Source: Liolophura sinensis (taxonomy: Eukaryota; Mollusca; Polyplacophora; Chitonida; Chitonidae). Taken from it: a DNA stretch of 64,000 bases. Positions 39,521-53,000 of the stretch are shown one piece after another. The stretch lies in contig NC_088296.1 of assembly GCF_032854445.1 (NCBI RefSeq), positions 15,985,485 through 16,049,484 of the forward strand. The letters are read 5' to 3'. Below the pieces are notes generated by a model. The model had not been told where the DNA came from. It was given only the letters and a program-made list of their open reading frames with translations, and did no database searches. Position numbers and translations under genes: made by a program. Position 1 is the first letter of the stretch, and each line of letters begins with the position of its first letter.

Positions 39521-39929
39521 TGTTTTTTTTGTGTTTTTTTTTTTAAAATATGCATTACACTGATTAGAATCAGAACAATAACCATGTAATGTAATATATG
39601 ACTTCTTAATTAATTTGACTGGTGTTTGGCGAAAGTACCCATGGCTAGTTTACGTATATGACAGCGGCTAGCTGATTGGTGGCAGCATAACTTATAAGTA
39701 TGAAGTGTATCATACATATAGGTCTTCACAGCTAAACATTATTGCATGTTATTTCCTCACCACCACCACCTCCCCCCCAAATATGGGGTGAAGGGAGGAG
39801 GGAAGAAAGATTTTTAGTCGAGTTTTGAACCCTAATTTTCGAATTGTTGGCATCATTTAAAACAAGATAACAAAATGAAAGTTTTCACTGGTTTAAGTCT
39901 CGGTCTAAGAAATATAAAAAACAAATTAA

Positions 39930-40170
39930 TTTCAGTGTAAAATGTTACTTCCACATTTGATTTTGTTTAAACAAGTAGCAATGTTTAGATGAAAATTGCA
40001 ATACTCTCCAATGAGTTTTTCCTACGGAGCGCTATATTTTGATTTGATTAATCACTCGGACAACAGATTTTTTTTTTTTTTTGAGTGTAGGCCTATCATC
40101 ATAAAAACGTAAACATTTAAAATACCTGCAAAATATTTCCATAAATTGTTCCAACTAAAGTATATAATGT
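39930..40170 (-). repeat. R3 family, old diverged copy (minus)
   Basis: Follows the order of 39200-39470 (GTTACTTCC, then GCAATACTCTCCAATGAG, then CATAAAAACGTAAACATTTAA, here quoted in parts) with many differences. Confidence 0.5.
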
Positions 40171-40860
40171 ATCAAAAATGTTTTGCAAAGTCGTCACGAA
40201 CTTTGATTAATCATTCTAATCTTTTTATTTACACATATAAAATTCTGAAGCGACATAAATGTCAGCGATTTTTTCATAGCTATATGTATTAATTGCTCAT
40301 TTACTTTAAAAATATAGGAATGTAAAGCGATTGGTTAAGCTTGAAACTTTCCCAGATTAGTCAGTTAGATGCACTGTTATTATTTTTTATTTTTAATAAA
40401 CTTGTGCAAGTAGTAAACATCCTACTACAAAATGTTCCAATAATGTCATTCCCCGACTCTCATCCGAGTGTTAAAATATGCAAATGAGCGTGGCCTATTT
40501 CCTGTATAGTGACCTCGTTGTCATACTAATTTGTGATGCTCATGACCTAACCAATGCTTAGATTAGAAAGTGTTCTTTCTAATTTCTATCTTTTAGGCTA
40601 CTGGTAAACACCAGTATGTCTATCACAACCTCAAAATAGACAGACACTAGCATATATGTATAGGCCTACATGGAGCCAGCGGGGAAAGAGCCCATGAGTG
40701 GGGCCAAAGAAGAGATGTAATCCATAGAAAGGTGTCCTTCGATATTGGCGGGATGAAAGATGGGTTGCGTAAGGATGGTTTCAGTGTTTGCAAGTATATT
40801 GTAATCTGTCTTTTGATCAGGGTAGGTGAACATACGGGAAATAATGCTCTTTGCAGGCGT
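40171..40860. other. No gene seen upstream of the SECISBP2L promoter
   Basis: AT-rich to about 40600, then more balanced composition. Overlapping open frames at 40647-40941 on both strands have no motif and probably reflect the local rise in GC. Confidence 0.4.
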
Positions 40861-40872
40861 TCCAACTTCAAC

Positions 40873-40899
40873 CACGTGGCCTGTGTTGTGTCACGTGAC
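40873..40899 (+). promoter_or_regulatory. Two CACGTG E-boxes upstream of SECISBP2L
   Basis: CACGTG at 40873-40878 and again at 40892-40897, the second inside the palindrome GTCACGTGAC. Such sites are bound by USF, MiT/TFE or Myc-family bHLH-zip factors. They lie about 155-180 bp upstream of the chosen start codon (41052), a normal distance for a proximal promoter. No TATA box is evident. Confidence 0.45.
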
Positions 40900-40951
40900 G
40901 AGTTGCCTGAAGAGCTACACAGACTGAGGAAGAAAAGTTGACAACTTGGAC

Positions 40952-41032
40952 ATGGGCACTGTCCCGTCGAAATTGCGAAATAGATACAGTGTTTTACAGC
41001 TAATGAAAGTTGCCATGTCGACAGCTGTGTGA
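40952..41032 (+). other. Possible upstream ORF in the SECISBP2L leader
   Basis: ATG at 40952 opens 26 codons, ending at a TGA 20 bases before the chosen start, in a different frame from the main protein. If transcription starts upstream of 40952, ribosomes would meet this first. Transcript start is unknown, and a TTTTACAG at about 40991-41000 could be a splice acceptor that would remove part of it. Confidence 0.3.
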
Positions 41033-41051
41033 CGCTGCAAGAGACGCTGCG

Positions 41052-41081
41052 ATGCCTGACGTGGAAGGAGGCGCCTCTAAG
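41052..41081 (+). CDS. SECISBP2L: SECISBP2L exon 1 (start codon)
   Basis: ATG followed by nine codons (MPDVEGGASK) and a donor at GTTTGT, phase 0, which matches exon 2. Start chosen because it is the only ATG upstream of exon 2 that joins it in frame at a donor. The short first exon is the least certain part of the model. Confidence 0.5.
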
Positions 41082-44000
41082 GTTTGTGGAGCGAATTTCT
41101 TAAGCACCAGTTGTTACAGCCACACTTTTTTTTAGATATTCAATACAACAACAACGCCGTCTGCCTGTTAAAACATTTACATATTTGTGGACAGGATGTT
41201 GACAGTTGCCGTGGCTGTCATTCGTTGTACCAACTTTCCTCGCAGGTTATTCTCGTCCTTTTCAAATAGAAAAGACAGTGTGCTGAGTCATTGTGGATAA
41301 TTTTTCTGTCAAACATTTCATTTTATGACATGGGTGAGGAAACTCCATTTATTTCCTTGAAAAACTTGTTAGCTAGTATAGTTTTTATCAGATGTCGGAC
41401 GTTGTGAAATAATAAACCTACTGGCATACAAGCAAAGAAACCAGACAGGGTATGCTCTGACGGGCTTTCTCTTCATCCTAAAGGATAACAGCCCTGATGC
41501 CAACAATGCTACATGTACTTTTCATATAACTGTACCTGCTTTACTTGCTGTCTGGCACACATCGATGTTGGGGCAAATGAAAAGTGTCGTAGTTGACCAA
41601 AATGCTCATCTCGGCCAAATATCCCCTCTTTTGGGTGCTAGTAAATCCAACAGAGCCGAAAATTACATGGCCATTGCTGCTAGGCACATAACACAACCGC
41701 CATGTTGCTTTCGCAGGTTCTAGATAACCCGCGTTAACTCGCAAGAAAATCATTCAGTTGCTGTCATGTACTTCCAAAGTCAACAACAACAAACCCACGA
41801 AACATTGGCTCTTGGGGAAAACTAAACTTGCCTAGTGTTACTATGATGATTGATAAAAGGTATTATCTTTCGTGAATTATCTTATGACTTGTATGTACAA
41901 CTATCACAATGAGGTGTCGGCAACAGTGGGTGTAGTGTCTGAAAATGTATTTATTTTGTGAATTTGCGCAGTTGTCATGGATTGTTTTTAGTTCAGCGAG
42001 ACTCAGAACAGTTAGTTCATTATGCGGACCACTCAGTTGACATTGATTTACATTAGGGAAGTTTTAATGCGTGTACGAAGATGTGGTAAATGTTGTTGAC
42101 CGTTAATCGACACATTGGAAGCAGTTTTTCTAAGTAATACCCCTCGGTTTTGTGTTGCTCGATTAAATAGTTACATTTTGCAATTATGTTTCATGCCATG
42201 TCCGATAAGTCCTTCCTAAATGATGTATGCAGTTTAAAATACGTGTCAACTGTAGCTCTTACCTCTGAGCTCTGCCACACACAAAACACTCACTTGAGGT
42301 AAATTTGACTGGATAATAGCATGTCAGAAGCTGAGGGAACTATATACTGCTGTAGCTGAAAAAATTGATGCTTTATTTTATCATGGGTAAATAAAATCAC
42401 TTTAATAAACAAAATGAATCAATTTATTTATGTTTCACATTGCAACAGCCATTTCACTAGAGCTGATAAGCTTTCTTCAGTTTTAAGTCTTTGTTAATTG
42501 CTGCTAGTGGTCACAGTTTGCATGAGCTAGCATTTATAGGATCGTTGCAATCTTTGTTATCGTGGGGCCAGTCCAACAATTTAGACTACTGATGCCATGA
42601 AAGAAATACTTTCTTCCAGCAAGTTGATTTGTGAAAAACACTTTTCAGGTGTTATGCATTGTGTTCTTGTTCATCAGGAGCCCAAATCCTCTTTGTCGGC
42701 CACTGCCAACATCTTTGTCCCTCGTGCCATCCCGGTGCCCACCCGTCACACAGGAGGTGGGGGTGGGGGCGTTCCTTACCCTGGGACAGTTACCCCGGGG
42801 CCCACTAACCCTCTACAGGAGATCCCAGCATACATGATCAACTGTTACCCATTTGTACAGGAGGATGGGACAAGAAAGTACGTAAAGTTTTCCTGCTGAC
42901 TGGACATGCATGTGTAGTGGGAGGGGTTGGGGGGTGGGTGATTGTATTGTTGTGTGAAAAATTTGATTTAAATGTGTTGGCTTTGATAATTCTACTGGTC
43001 ATATTAAACAAATGTTATTATATTTAAATGTATACCAATAACCGTTTTATATGTATTGTTCACAGATTTCGTACTTTTTACCTATCAGCCTCAAGCCCGA
43101 TTTAATTAAATGACACTTTTGTAGACAAATAATGGTTGTCTCCATGGCCTAGTGGTTAGTGTGCTAGTGCAGTACAATGATTCAGGAGTCTCTCAACACT
43201 GACCAATGCGGTCGCTGTGAGTTCAAGTCCATCTCATGCAGACTTCCTCTCCGGCCGTAAGTGGAAGGTCTGCCAGCAACCTGCGGATGGTCGTGGGTTT
43301 CCCCCGGGCTCTGCTCGGTTTCCTCCCACCGTAATGCTGGCCACCATTGAACAAGTGAAATATTCTTCAGCATAGCGTAAAAGAATAGTTCAGATAAATA
43401 CATAAATAGACAAACAAGGCAGCTAGTTCATCTTTAGGCATTGCCGTGGCTTATTCTTACTCGACCATGCAGCAAACTACTAGCAGGCCATAAACAAGCC
43501 ACAAATAGATCACATGATGAATCAGGAACCTTTCTGTTATAACTGTGACTAAGGCAATCATTAAAAAAATCTTTTAAAACGTATATAAGACATATTGAGG
43601 AATTGTATTGGTGAAGAGCGTTAGCGCTTATGCACCCAGGTCTTATAGAGGAAGCTAAAGGATGTCAAAATGACCTTGACTTTATAAAGAATAACAGTAG
43701 CTTTGATATTCTATATAAACACAGTGTCTTGTTGCTCTCATGGCCACTTTTGTCGTAGCTTGAGTCTGTCGTCAACCTACCCTCAACGCTTATGTTATAA
43801 AGTTTGACAAAAAATTGGGGATTGTGAGCTGCTGTGACCAGCTGGGCATAACTGGATGTTTGTGATTACAAGCTTGCATAGATCGACCAATCAAACCAGT
43901 GTCTGATCGATTGCTCTCAGTTGCTTCGAATCGTTTCCAGTCACCAAAAAAGGAGTTGTATGGTTGAATCTAAGCCTGGCTTTACAATGCTGCTTGTCTA

Positions 44001-47000
44001 AAATATCTAAATTACTTGACATTTTGTTTTCCCTGTTTCCAGATCAGCACGCTGGCCTCTCACCAATTCTGGGCCTTTCCCAGGATATTGCGATCAGTCA
44101 CCACCAGGTGTCACCACTGGTATGTGTACACAAAATACAGGTGTACATACATGGCAAGACTTCCACTCTTGCAGTGCTGTACAATAAGGTCCCCTTAAAG
44201 TACCACACAGTTTTAAAGGGGAAGAAAATTTAAATATCAATCAAATACCACAGAATAGAGTATGCATTTTTTAAGGCGCATGCCATAAAAAAATTCTAAT
44301 ATGTACCTCAAGTTGATAAATTATAAATAAAGTCAGCGCCAAAATCGGCTGTGGGTGACTCCATTTTGCCTAAGAACTAGTCCTGAAGTCGTCTGTGTTA
44401 GGAGGAGAATTGCCATCGGAAACAGCTGAAGTACAGTTTGTACATTTCCGGTAGAACTCTTCTTCCCAGAATGTAGCAAACAGTACAGTTTGTTTTCCGC
44501 ATGACAATCGGGAAACCGGAATGTTGAACGTAGGTTCTGAGTTTACACGAACAAGTCGGCAGTTTTAACGACTCTCATTGGCTGAAAGGCAACGCATAAA
44601 TTACAGGGTGTTAAAGATGGAGGACACAATGGACTCAGCGATTTATGCCAGCTTTGCCGTTTTCAAGTTTTTCGTGTATGGTGAGGAAAAGTGGCAAAAT
44701 TATACAGCAAGCACCACTAGATAGAAAAAAAAAATATGCTCTTTTCAGCGTATAGTGTCATTGTTTTTAGGTTTCCTTCTCCTTTAAACGTTGTTGCTCT
44801 GGACCCCAGACGTCATGCCACGGTGCGACAGCCATATTGTACACTTCAGTTTCTTGCGACTTCTCAAAACTGAGGGCTTGCTGCATCGCAGTTCATGCTT
44901 CCTACACAAGGCAAAATATACTGGGCTCAGAATTTGGAAAATTTTGATGCAAAACTGAATATGTTGTGAAACTAACTGTAACATGGACCTGTGACTTTTA
45001 AGCACTGTGTACTTATTTAGTTGACTGGTGTTTTTCTCCATGCTTAACTGTGTACTTATTTAGCTGATTGGTGTTTTTCTCCATGCTTAACTGTGTATTT
45101 TACAGTGAACTGGTACATAACCTGCTGGTAGATAACATACCTTGAACAACAACTTGTGAATGCCTGTTTAAACGTTATCCAAAATCAAACAACCAAGCCT
45201 TGTCTTCTCATATTCTGATTTAAAATTAATTGTTGGGCTCCATGCTGTCAAGTACGTGGGAAGGTCTGTCAGCAACCTGCGGATGGTCGTGGGTTTCCCC
45301 TGGGCTGTGCCTGGTTTCCACTCACCATAATGCTGGTCACCATCATATAAGTGAAATATTCTGGAGTACTGTGTAAAACACCAATCAAATAAATAAATAA
45401 ATAAATCCATGCGGTCAAAGGTTTGCTGTGTACAATGGGGTCAGAAAATAAAATATTTACACAGGACTCTGATTGACACAGATCGTTTTTCAGATTTTAT
45501 TAGTTTGTAACAGTGTTTGTCTGTCCCCACATAATCCATAGTTGTTCCTACAAGAGGCAGTTTTGTTTCAGCATTATGCATTTTTATCTGCTTGAATATT
45601 GCTTGGTTGATTGAATCTGTCATGACATGAGACCTTGCTTTTAGTTTTTATATTTTATATTTTCTGTGATTGCCTAAAAATATTCATGAAGTATGATGTA
45701 CCTGTGTATTACTTTTACCTATCATTACATTTTCATGTCGGCAGAAGGCATATATCCTGCCTCAAGATATTGGAGTTGTCAGAAAGTTTTTGTCTGCCTG
45801 GAGGCATTCATATAATTTTGTATGCGGTAAAGGAGCTAAAGTTCAATCCACGATCAGTTTGCATATTTCGCATCATTGATCTTAGTAAGGTTTTTCGAGG
45901 TTTGTTTGGAAGGGAGAAAGTTTTGGTCATTTATTTTAAGTTATAGTCTGATTTCAATTACACAATTGTAGATTATACCTTGCAAAAATGCGGAAAAGTT
46001 GAAGAATTACAGTAGAAAAAAAAAAGCATTAAGGGGAGTACAGTGGATACATATATATCTTTTTTCATCCAAGGCCAACATCTCAGAGGTCAAGGCCGTG
46101 GAAAACAGCCGGGCCTGAATCCAGCCTACAATGTCATTTCTGGCGGAGTTCCTGCTTCATTTCGATTCGTGACTCCAACAGGCGGGAACCCTGGTCGGTT
46201 TCCATTGGCAACAGCTCCGCCCGCCTCACCACAGTATTGCGGATCAGATTATACACGCCCACCAGCTTTCAGTCCAAATCACCAGTGGTCACATAAAATA
46301 AATCAGGGTCAAAGGTCATGGCATAAGGATGGCCAAAGGTCAGGGGTGGTGAATGACCTTTCTCATGGGAGGTCACAGCAGATGATGGGTGGAGAGAGTG
46401 ACAGGCGGAACTTTGACAGAGGAAAGCGTGAAAGGAGAAACTCTGGAAAGGTACAATAACCTCAGAAAAATCATAGAAAAATCATAGAAAGTCACAATCA
46501 GTTTGTTTAGTCCTTATATTGGGTGGTCCAGAAAAATAAATGGTGACTCTCAGAAATTCGTAATGATTTAAAATGTTGTGAATTTTATAGCGGAGTTGAT
46601 GTTTCACACAACTAGATATTGGAAAACTTTCACGACAATTTCAGTATCACAAAGACCTACTTGTATAGTCCATATATTGAGTGGTCTTAGAAAATAAATA
46701 ACCCTTCAAATTTCATAATAATTTAATTTATTTATTTATTTGATTGGCGTTTTACGCCGTACTCGAGAATATTTTACTTATTTGACGGCGGCCAGCATTA
46801 TGGTGATTGGAAACCGGGCAGCGCCCGGGGGGAACCCAGGACTATCCGCAGGTTGCTGGCAAACCTTCCCATGTACGGCCAGCGAGGAAGCCCTCATAAT
46901 AATTTAAAATGTGAATGTAAAATAAGGGTGATGTTTCACACACATGGATATTCAACACTATTCATGAAACTTTCAGAATCATAGCAGCACTTGGTTCTTT

Positions 47001-50000
47001 ACTTGCTTCACTGATGTCATACAGTTTAGCAACCAGGGATTTTCGCATGCTTATTCCACGCTGTGTGGAAATGTATATTTGAAACGTGTATACATTTCTA
47101 TATTTTTTGCGGTTAAAATATTGTTCCACATATCACACTGAATATTCTCCATAATAAGAACATTAGAGTTTTTGAGTTCAAACTGTAGGTAAAACAAAGT
47201 CTTGCTGTTTCATGTGACCTGTCAAAAATGTTAGGCAACTGTTTTTTTGTCACATTTACAATAAATGGGCATCTGAAAATGTTTCACGAAAAGCAATGTA
47301 GAGTACATGAACGATGGAGAATTTTGAGCAACTGAACCTTGAGAAGTGATCAACAAAGGTTGTCTAACAGTTCTCGCAGGTCACGTAATACAGTAGAACA
47401 TGTTCTTTTTTACCTTTAATGACTGAAGAGTTCAAACGTAAAATTTCCCTTTTGAATGGGGTCTGCCTGCAGATGGTTGTGGATTTCCCCCGGGCTCTGC
47501 CCGGTTTCCAACCACCATAATGCTGGCAGCCGTCACGTTGGTGAAATATTCTTGAGTGCAGCGTAAAACACCAATCAAGTAAATGGATAAATAAATCCTT
47601 TTTGAACGGCATCACAAATTTGGGTCAGTCTCGTGATTTTGGGGATCTCTTTGCTGACTTACAACAAAAATACACTTCTGTTAGTCACTTTTGTTCTTCG
47701 TATGCATGACAAAGTTTTGCCCATTTGTACTTTTTAGATCCAAGGAAAGAGAACTTCGTCCAAACATGGCAAAAAGTGGAGCGAATCTGAGCGAGGGAAC
47801 CAGACGTGCCCAAAACAATTATTTTACTGGATGCAGCTGTACAGACAGGTAGATATAGTGACTGTTTAGTACTTAATGAACAGGTGTAAAAATTGACTTC
47901 ATATGCAAGTTCTTTTCCAGTACATGGACGTGAAGGAAGATGTCATATTCTGGGTAGGGCTGGCCGCAGTCGTATAAGTAAATATTCTTGAGTACGGCGT
48001 AAAACACCAATCAAATAAACAAATAAATAAATTGTACTGATGTCCATGTATATGTTGCTGTTTCGTGTCTTAACTTCTTTTCTTTTTTTTAATCGCAGAT
48101 TTCGAGGACAGTCTTGCGAAACTTAGGCTGAAGGAGAAACCAAATTCACTGTACAAGAATTTTCCCCACAGAAATAAAGAGCTCTCCAAGGGAGGCGACT
48201 TTTCTCCCTCAGAAGAAGTGGACTCTGACAGTGGGTACAGTAGCCCTTTACACCGAAGGAATATGGTGTCGAATGGAACCGAGCCTTTAGACCCCCAACA
48301 AATAGAGACAAACTCTTTTGTTGGGACAGGAAATAGTGAGACTAGTCAGAGTACAGCTCTGCAGTCGAGACTGAGCTATGCAGCTGTTGCACAAAAAGCG
48401 CCAGTTCCTAGACAATTGGTTTCGCACGCTCTACCCACCAATGATGAGGAGATTAAAAGATCTACGAAAGGTAAAACAAAAAACAGGACAGTGTCTAAAT
48501 CTGATAAGGGATTAAGTGAAAACATTGTGGCATCTGCGTCTGGCAACAAGCAAAGAACTCGTAATGACTCAAAATCTGAAACAGGGCTCAATGGTGAGGA
48601 AAAGCAGAAGAAAAAACGAAAACGTGTGAAAAAGCGTAGGAAAAAGGGGGAGACAACTGTGGAATCTGAATCTGCTGGAGGGGCAAAACCCTCTGGTCAA
48701 GATGATGGTCAGCGTGATGATGTTGCCATGGAAAACGTTCTTCATTTTGAGGACGAGGAAGAGTTCCCCGACCTTGTTAGTACAAATCCGTCCACCAGGG
48801 GAGCACTTCTGGATTTTCACCAATGTCCTGTGAAATCCTGAAAACGGTGAGAACATTACATGTGTTAGAGATGGCTTTGGTGGCCTAGTTTAAGTGTCCG
48901 CCACGAAGTCAGGACACCAGGGATCAAACCCAAGTCTGGCCATACACAAAATTTTAAAATTGGTACTTGTTGCTGCCTTGCTTGGTGCTCATCACTGAGA
49001 GGTTAGAGCAAAAGGAAACACGACTGGTTGGCCCAGTGTTAATATAATGTGACTTGTCGGAGTGTCATGTCTGGTGTCTTGGCATGATACTTCAGTGGCG
49101 ACAGCGCTTTGGCGGCTTGGACTCGCCCTGCCACAAGAAGATACAGTATATGTACTCCTTGTCGTCAGTACAGGGGTACATATACAAGTACAGGGTTTTC
49201 GATTTATTTATTTATTTGTGTTTTACGCCGTACTCAAGAATATTTCACTTGTACGACGGCGGCCAGCATTATGGTGGGAGGAAACCGGGCAGAGCCAGGC
49301 AGAAACCCACAACCATCTGCAGGTTGCTGGTAGACCTTCCCACGTATGGCCGGTTTTCGATTTAAGATATTACATCAGAGTGATGTCCTTTTACACTAAG
49401 GTGGTAGTAAGGTAGGCTTAACCCGCAAATGTTACCACGTACATTAAATAGGGGTTAGTAAATTAAATAGTAAATTTGTTCTTTCCTTTCTTAAGTCCCA
49501 ATTATCTGTGCATTAAATAAGGGTTATTATTGAAACAATGGGCAACTCGAACACTCTTTCCCACCTGTATCAAGACGGTCCAAAGCTGTGAACTCATTTG
49601 TTCTTTCCTTTATTACGTCACAATTATCAGTGTATGTGTGCTCATAAAACACATATGAAGTACACATGCACTGCAACCTCACAGAGGAAAACATTGCACT
49701 CTACTGTCATTTGGACTGTCTGTGTAGCTGGCCATCAAGTCTCCCATTACATTGATTATCTGATATACATTCCCCAGTGGCTCTGGGTGTTATGAAGTTG
49801 AAAATAATGACTTGGTTGTGGTTTTTGCCATAGTATGGGCTAAGCAAGAAGCGATGGAGTGAAACAACATCGTTATTATTAATATGGTTAAGGGAAAAAT
49901 ATATGAACAGGAAGTTAAGTATTGTTATGTTTTAAATATTTTCAGGAGCTCAAAATGTACCTTTTTTGTTTGTTTTTTAACGTGCTGTTCTTCAAAGTTC

Positions 50001-53000
50001 ATTTATTTTGATAGCCACAAGTAAAATTTTGTTAGCCACAGGTAAAACTTTTGATAGCCACAGGTAAAATTTTGATAGCCACAGGTAAAATTTTGATAGC
50101 CACAGGTAATATTTGGACGCCACAGGTAATATTTTGATAGCCACAGGTAATATTTTGGACGCCACAGGTAAAATTTTGGACAATGCAGGTAAAATTTTGG
50201 ATGCCGCATGTATATTTTGATAGCCACAGGTAATATTTTGGACCCCACAGGTAAAATTTTGGACGCTTACATTGCTTTTTGTGAAACAGTTTCATGTTAA
50301 AGTGTACTAAGTAGGGAATCTTCATGAAGACTGAAATGTGAACTGTATTTTCACCGTTTGAGCCTTTTGTTTAGAAATCATTTGACACCTTAATTTACCA
50401 GAAAAGCTGCAGAGCTGATAAATACTGTTAAATAATTGATTTGCTTTTGTACTGAAATGATTTCTTTTTTTTTTAAGGGTTAGTGAATGGTTAAATGCAT
50501 AATGACATGTGCCTATATTTATTCTTGTTAATGATAACTAAATCCGAAGTTAATTTAAAAAAAAAAAAAAAAAATAGGGCGCCCCGAAGTAGAGGGCATG
50601 GCCTTATATGTGTTGTAGACCACAAGGGTCCCATCCGTCCTTATCAAGGGGAGTGCTAACCTTCTCTCCTTTCTTACAACACGTCTGAATGGAGGGAATT
50701 GGCAGGCTTATATACTCACCAGAAAAATCCCCAGCTCACTTGAGGGTTTTGTATATTTCAGAAGAGTGAATTTGTGTAAATAGTTTTGTTTGTACAAATT
50801 ATCATCTGAAATTCTTCAGAAGATTGAAGCTCTTTTCCCAGTGTTTTTAAATATATCTTTAGGCGAGGAAATGATAATATTGGTGTATTTTAGTGGAATT
50901 TACGGCTTTGAAGAGTACACCAAGGCCCTAGCATTGATGCTGTGGACGAAGGGAGGCAACTCCTAATCAGTGTAACTTCTTACAGAGTACAGTCCCCTGA
51001 GGCGACACTGTTCTTTTCTATTTAGAGCTCCAATAAAGAGTTCAGTTCGGCTTATGGGAGTCTAGATATTTCTATTTATAGAATTTTAAGAAAGAAAAAG
51101 GTCGTTTTGTTTGTATCTGAGGTATTTTGTTTAGGTGTTAGGTATTTTGCCTAAGTATGAGATATTTTGTGTAGGTATGCGGTATTTTGCTTAGATATGA
51201 GGTAATTTTGCTTAAGCCAGCCACACAAGATTTCCAATTTCCCATCACCACTTGCACACCATCTCCCAATTACATCAGAACTTATATTATTTCATTTTTT
51301 TTTGTGCCAGAAATGAAAGGTATCCCAAATAAGGACTTAAACTTAAACTGAAAAATTGTCCTACCATCAGGACCAATTTTCCGAAATATTTTAATGGGAT
51401 TTAAGGAATCAAAGTCTCGTTGACCTTACAAATAAGATATTTTGGAATAATACAGACTTCTGCATTGAAAAATCATATTAGACTTGTGCTGTAAAAAAAT
51501 CATTTTGGACATATACCCTAAAAGTTCATATTAGACTAGTACAATGAAACCTGTTGAGACTTTTGCAGTATAGCTCTACACTGGGTGCATGCAATAAAAA
51601 TCATTGTGGTACCCCATAAGATTGCAATGATATATCTTCAAAAAGGCATGATTGGGCTCTCGAACTAAAACTACAGAATGGTTTGTATTTGAGAAGGTCA
51701 GCCAGCAACCTGCGGATGGTCTTGGGTTTCTCCGGGCTCTGTCGAGTTTCCTCCCTCCATAATGCTGGCCGCCATCATATAAATGAAATGTTCCTGAGTG
51801 CAGTGTAGAAGAAAAATGAAATAAACAAATAAGTAACTGCTCAATATATATTCCAATATCCAAGAAAATGTGAAAGTTTGAGTATGGGAAGGCACAGACA
51901 GATCTGGAAATTGGAAATGTTTAAAGAGTACAAACACCACGCTTGACATGTTTACAGAGTAGCTTGACCATGCCCGGGAGTCCACCAAAGTCTGGGAGGT
52001 CCGTGTCGTTTTTACCCTACCCTCTACACTTGGATGACAGTGATCAGGAAGAAGGTAGGCAATATACAACATAAGTGTAGTATTGGACTGGTATAGTAGT
52101 TATTACTCTCAAAGAAGCATTGAAGTTCTACAACCTCAGAAGGTTTGTTTATAATTCACCTGTTTAGCGTCTTTACGGGAGAGGGAGAGAGGGAGAGTTG
52201 GACTGGAGTTGAGTTCCTCCATGTTATAGAAATTACTCAAGAATATTACACTTATTACGAAGGTAGACAGCGTTATAGTGGGAGGAAATTATTGCAGATG
52301 GTTATGGGTTTCCCCCGGGCTCTGCCCGGTTTCCTCCCACTATAACACTGTCCGCCCTCTAAATAAGAGTAATATTCTTGAGTACGGCAGAAAACACCAG
52401 TCAAATAAATAAATAGATAAAATGGAGAAATAAGCAAGAAAAAAATGTAAATATGACCCCATGGTTTCAACATAGGGTTGCATCTGCAGATATAAAAGTC
52501 CTGTGGCTAATATTGTAGTCACCGGCTGTACGTGGGAAGGCCTTCCAGCAACCTGTGGATGGTCGTGGGTTTCCCCCGAGCCCTGCCCAGTTTCCTCCCA
52601 CCACAATGCTGGTCGCTGTCGTGTAAGTGAAATATTCTTGAGTATGGCGTAAAACACCAATCAGATAAATAAATAAATATTTTAGTCTTTTCCATGTGTA
52701 CATGTACATGTCAGTTGTTATAATTATCTTTAAATCAGTGCATATTAATGAGGGCTATTAAAGTTTTCCACATGAATATCATAAATCCGGCCTCCATTAA
52801 CTGATGAATATATTTATTTATTTATTTATTTATTTGATGAATATTTAGGGCTGTTTCCAAGAATAACATGTATTGACTTCATATGACTGCAAAAATAACA
52901 GGAGGTAGGATTGAACCTGTGATCTCACTGGTCATAGGTCAATAGACTGCTGCCGAGATCTTATTTGTTAGAGGGTTGATCCTTGAAAGGATATAGAAAT

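Noticed and set aside
44617-44683. Alternative first exon of SECISBP2L
   Set aside because: Lies inside a transposable element, and its phase was not shown to fit exon 4. Listed as a finding about the element, not as an exon.
47788-47790. In-frame TGA in the -1 frame of exon 5 as a selenocysteine codon in a selenocysteine factor
   Set aside because: Exon 4 joins exon 5 in the other frame, so that TGA is not read unless the exon 4 to 5 phase is also wrong. Known SECISBP2 proteins have no selenocysteine here.
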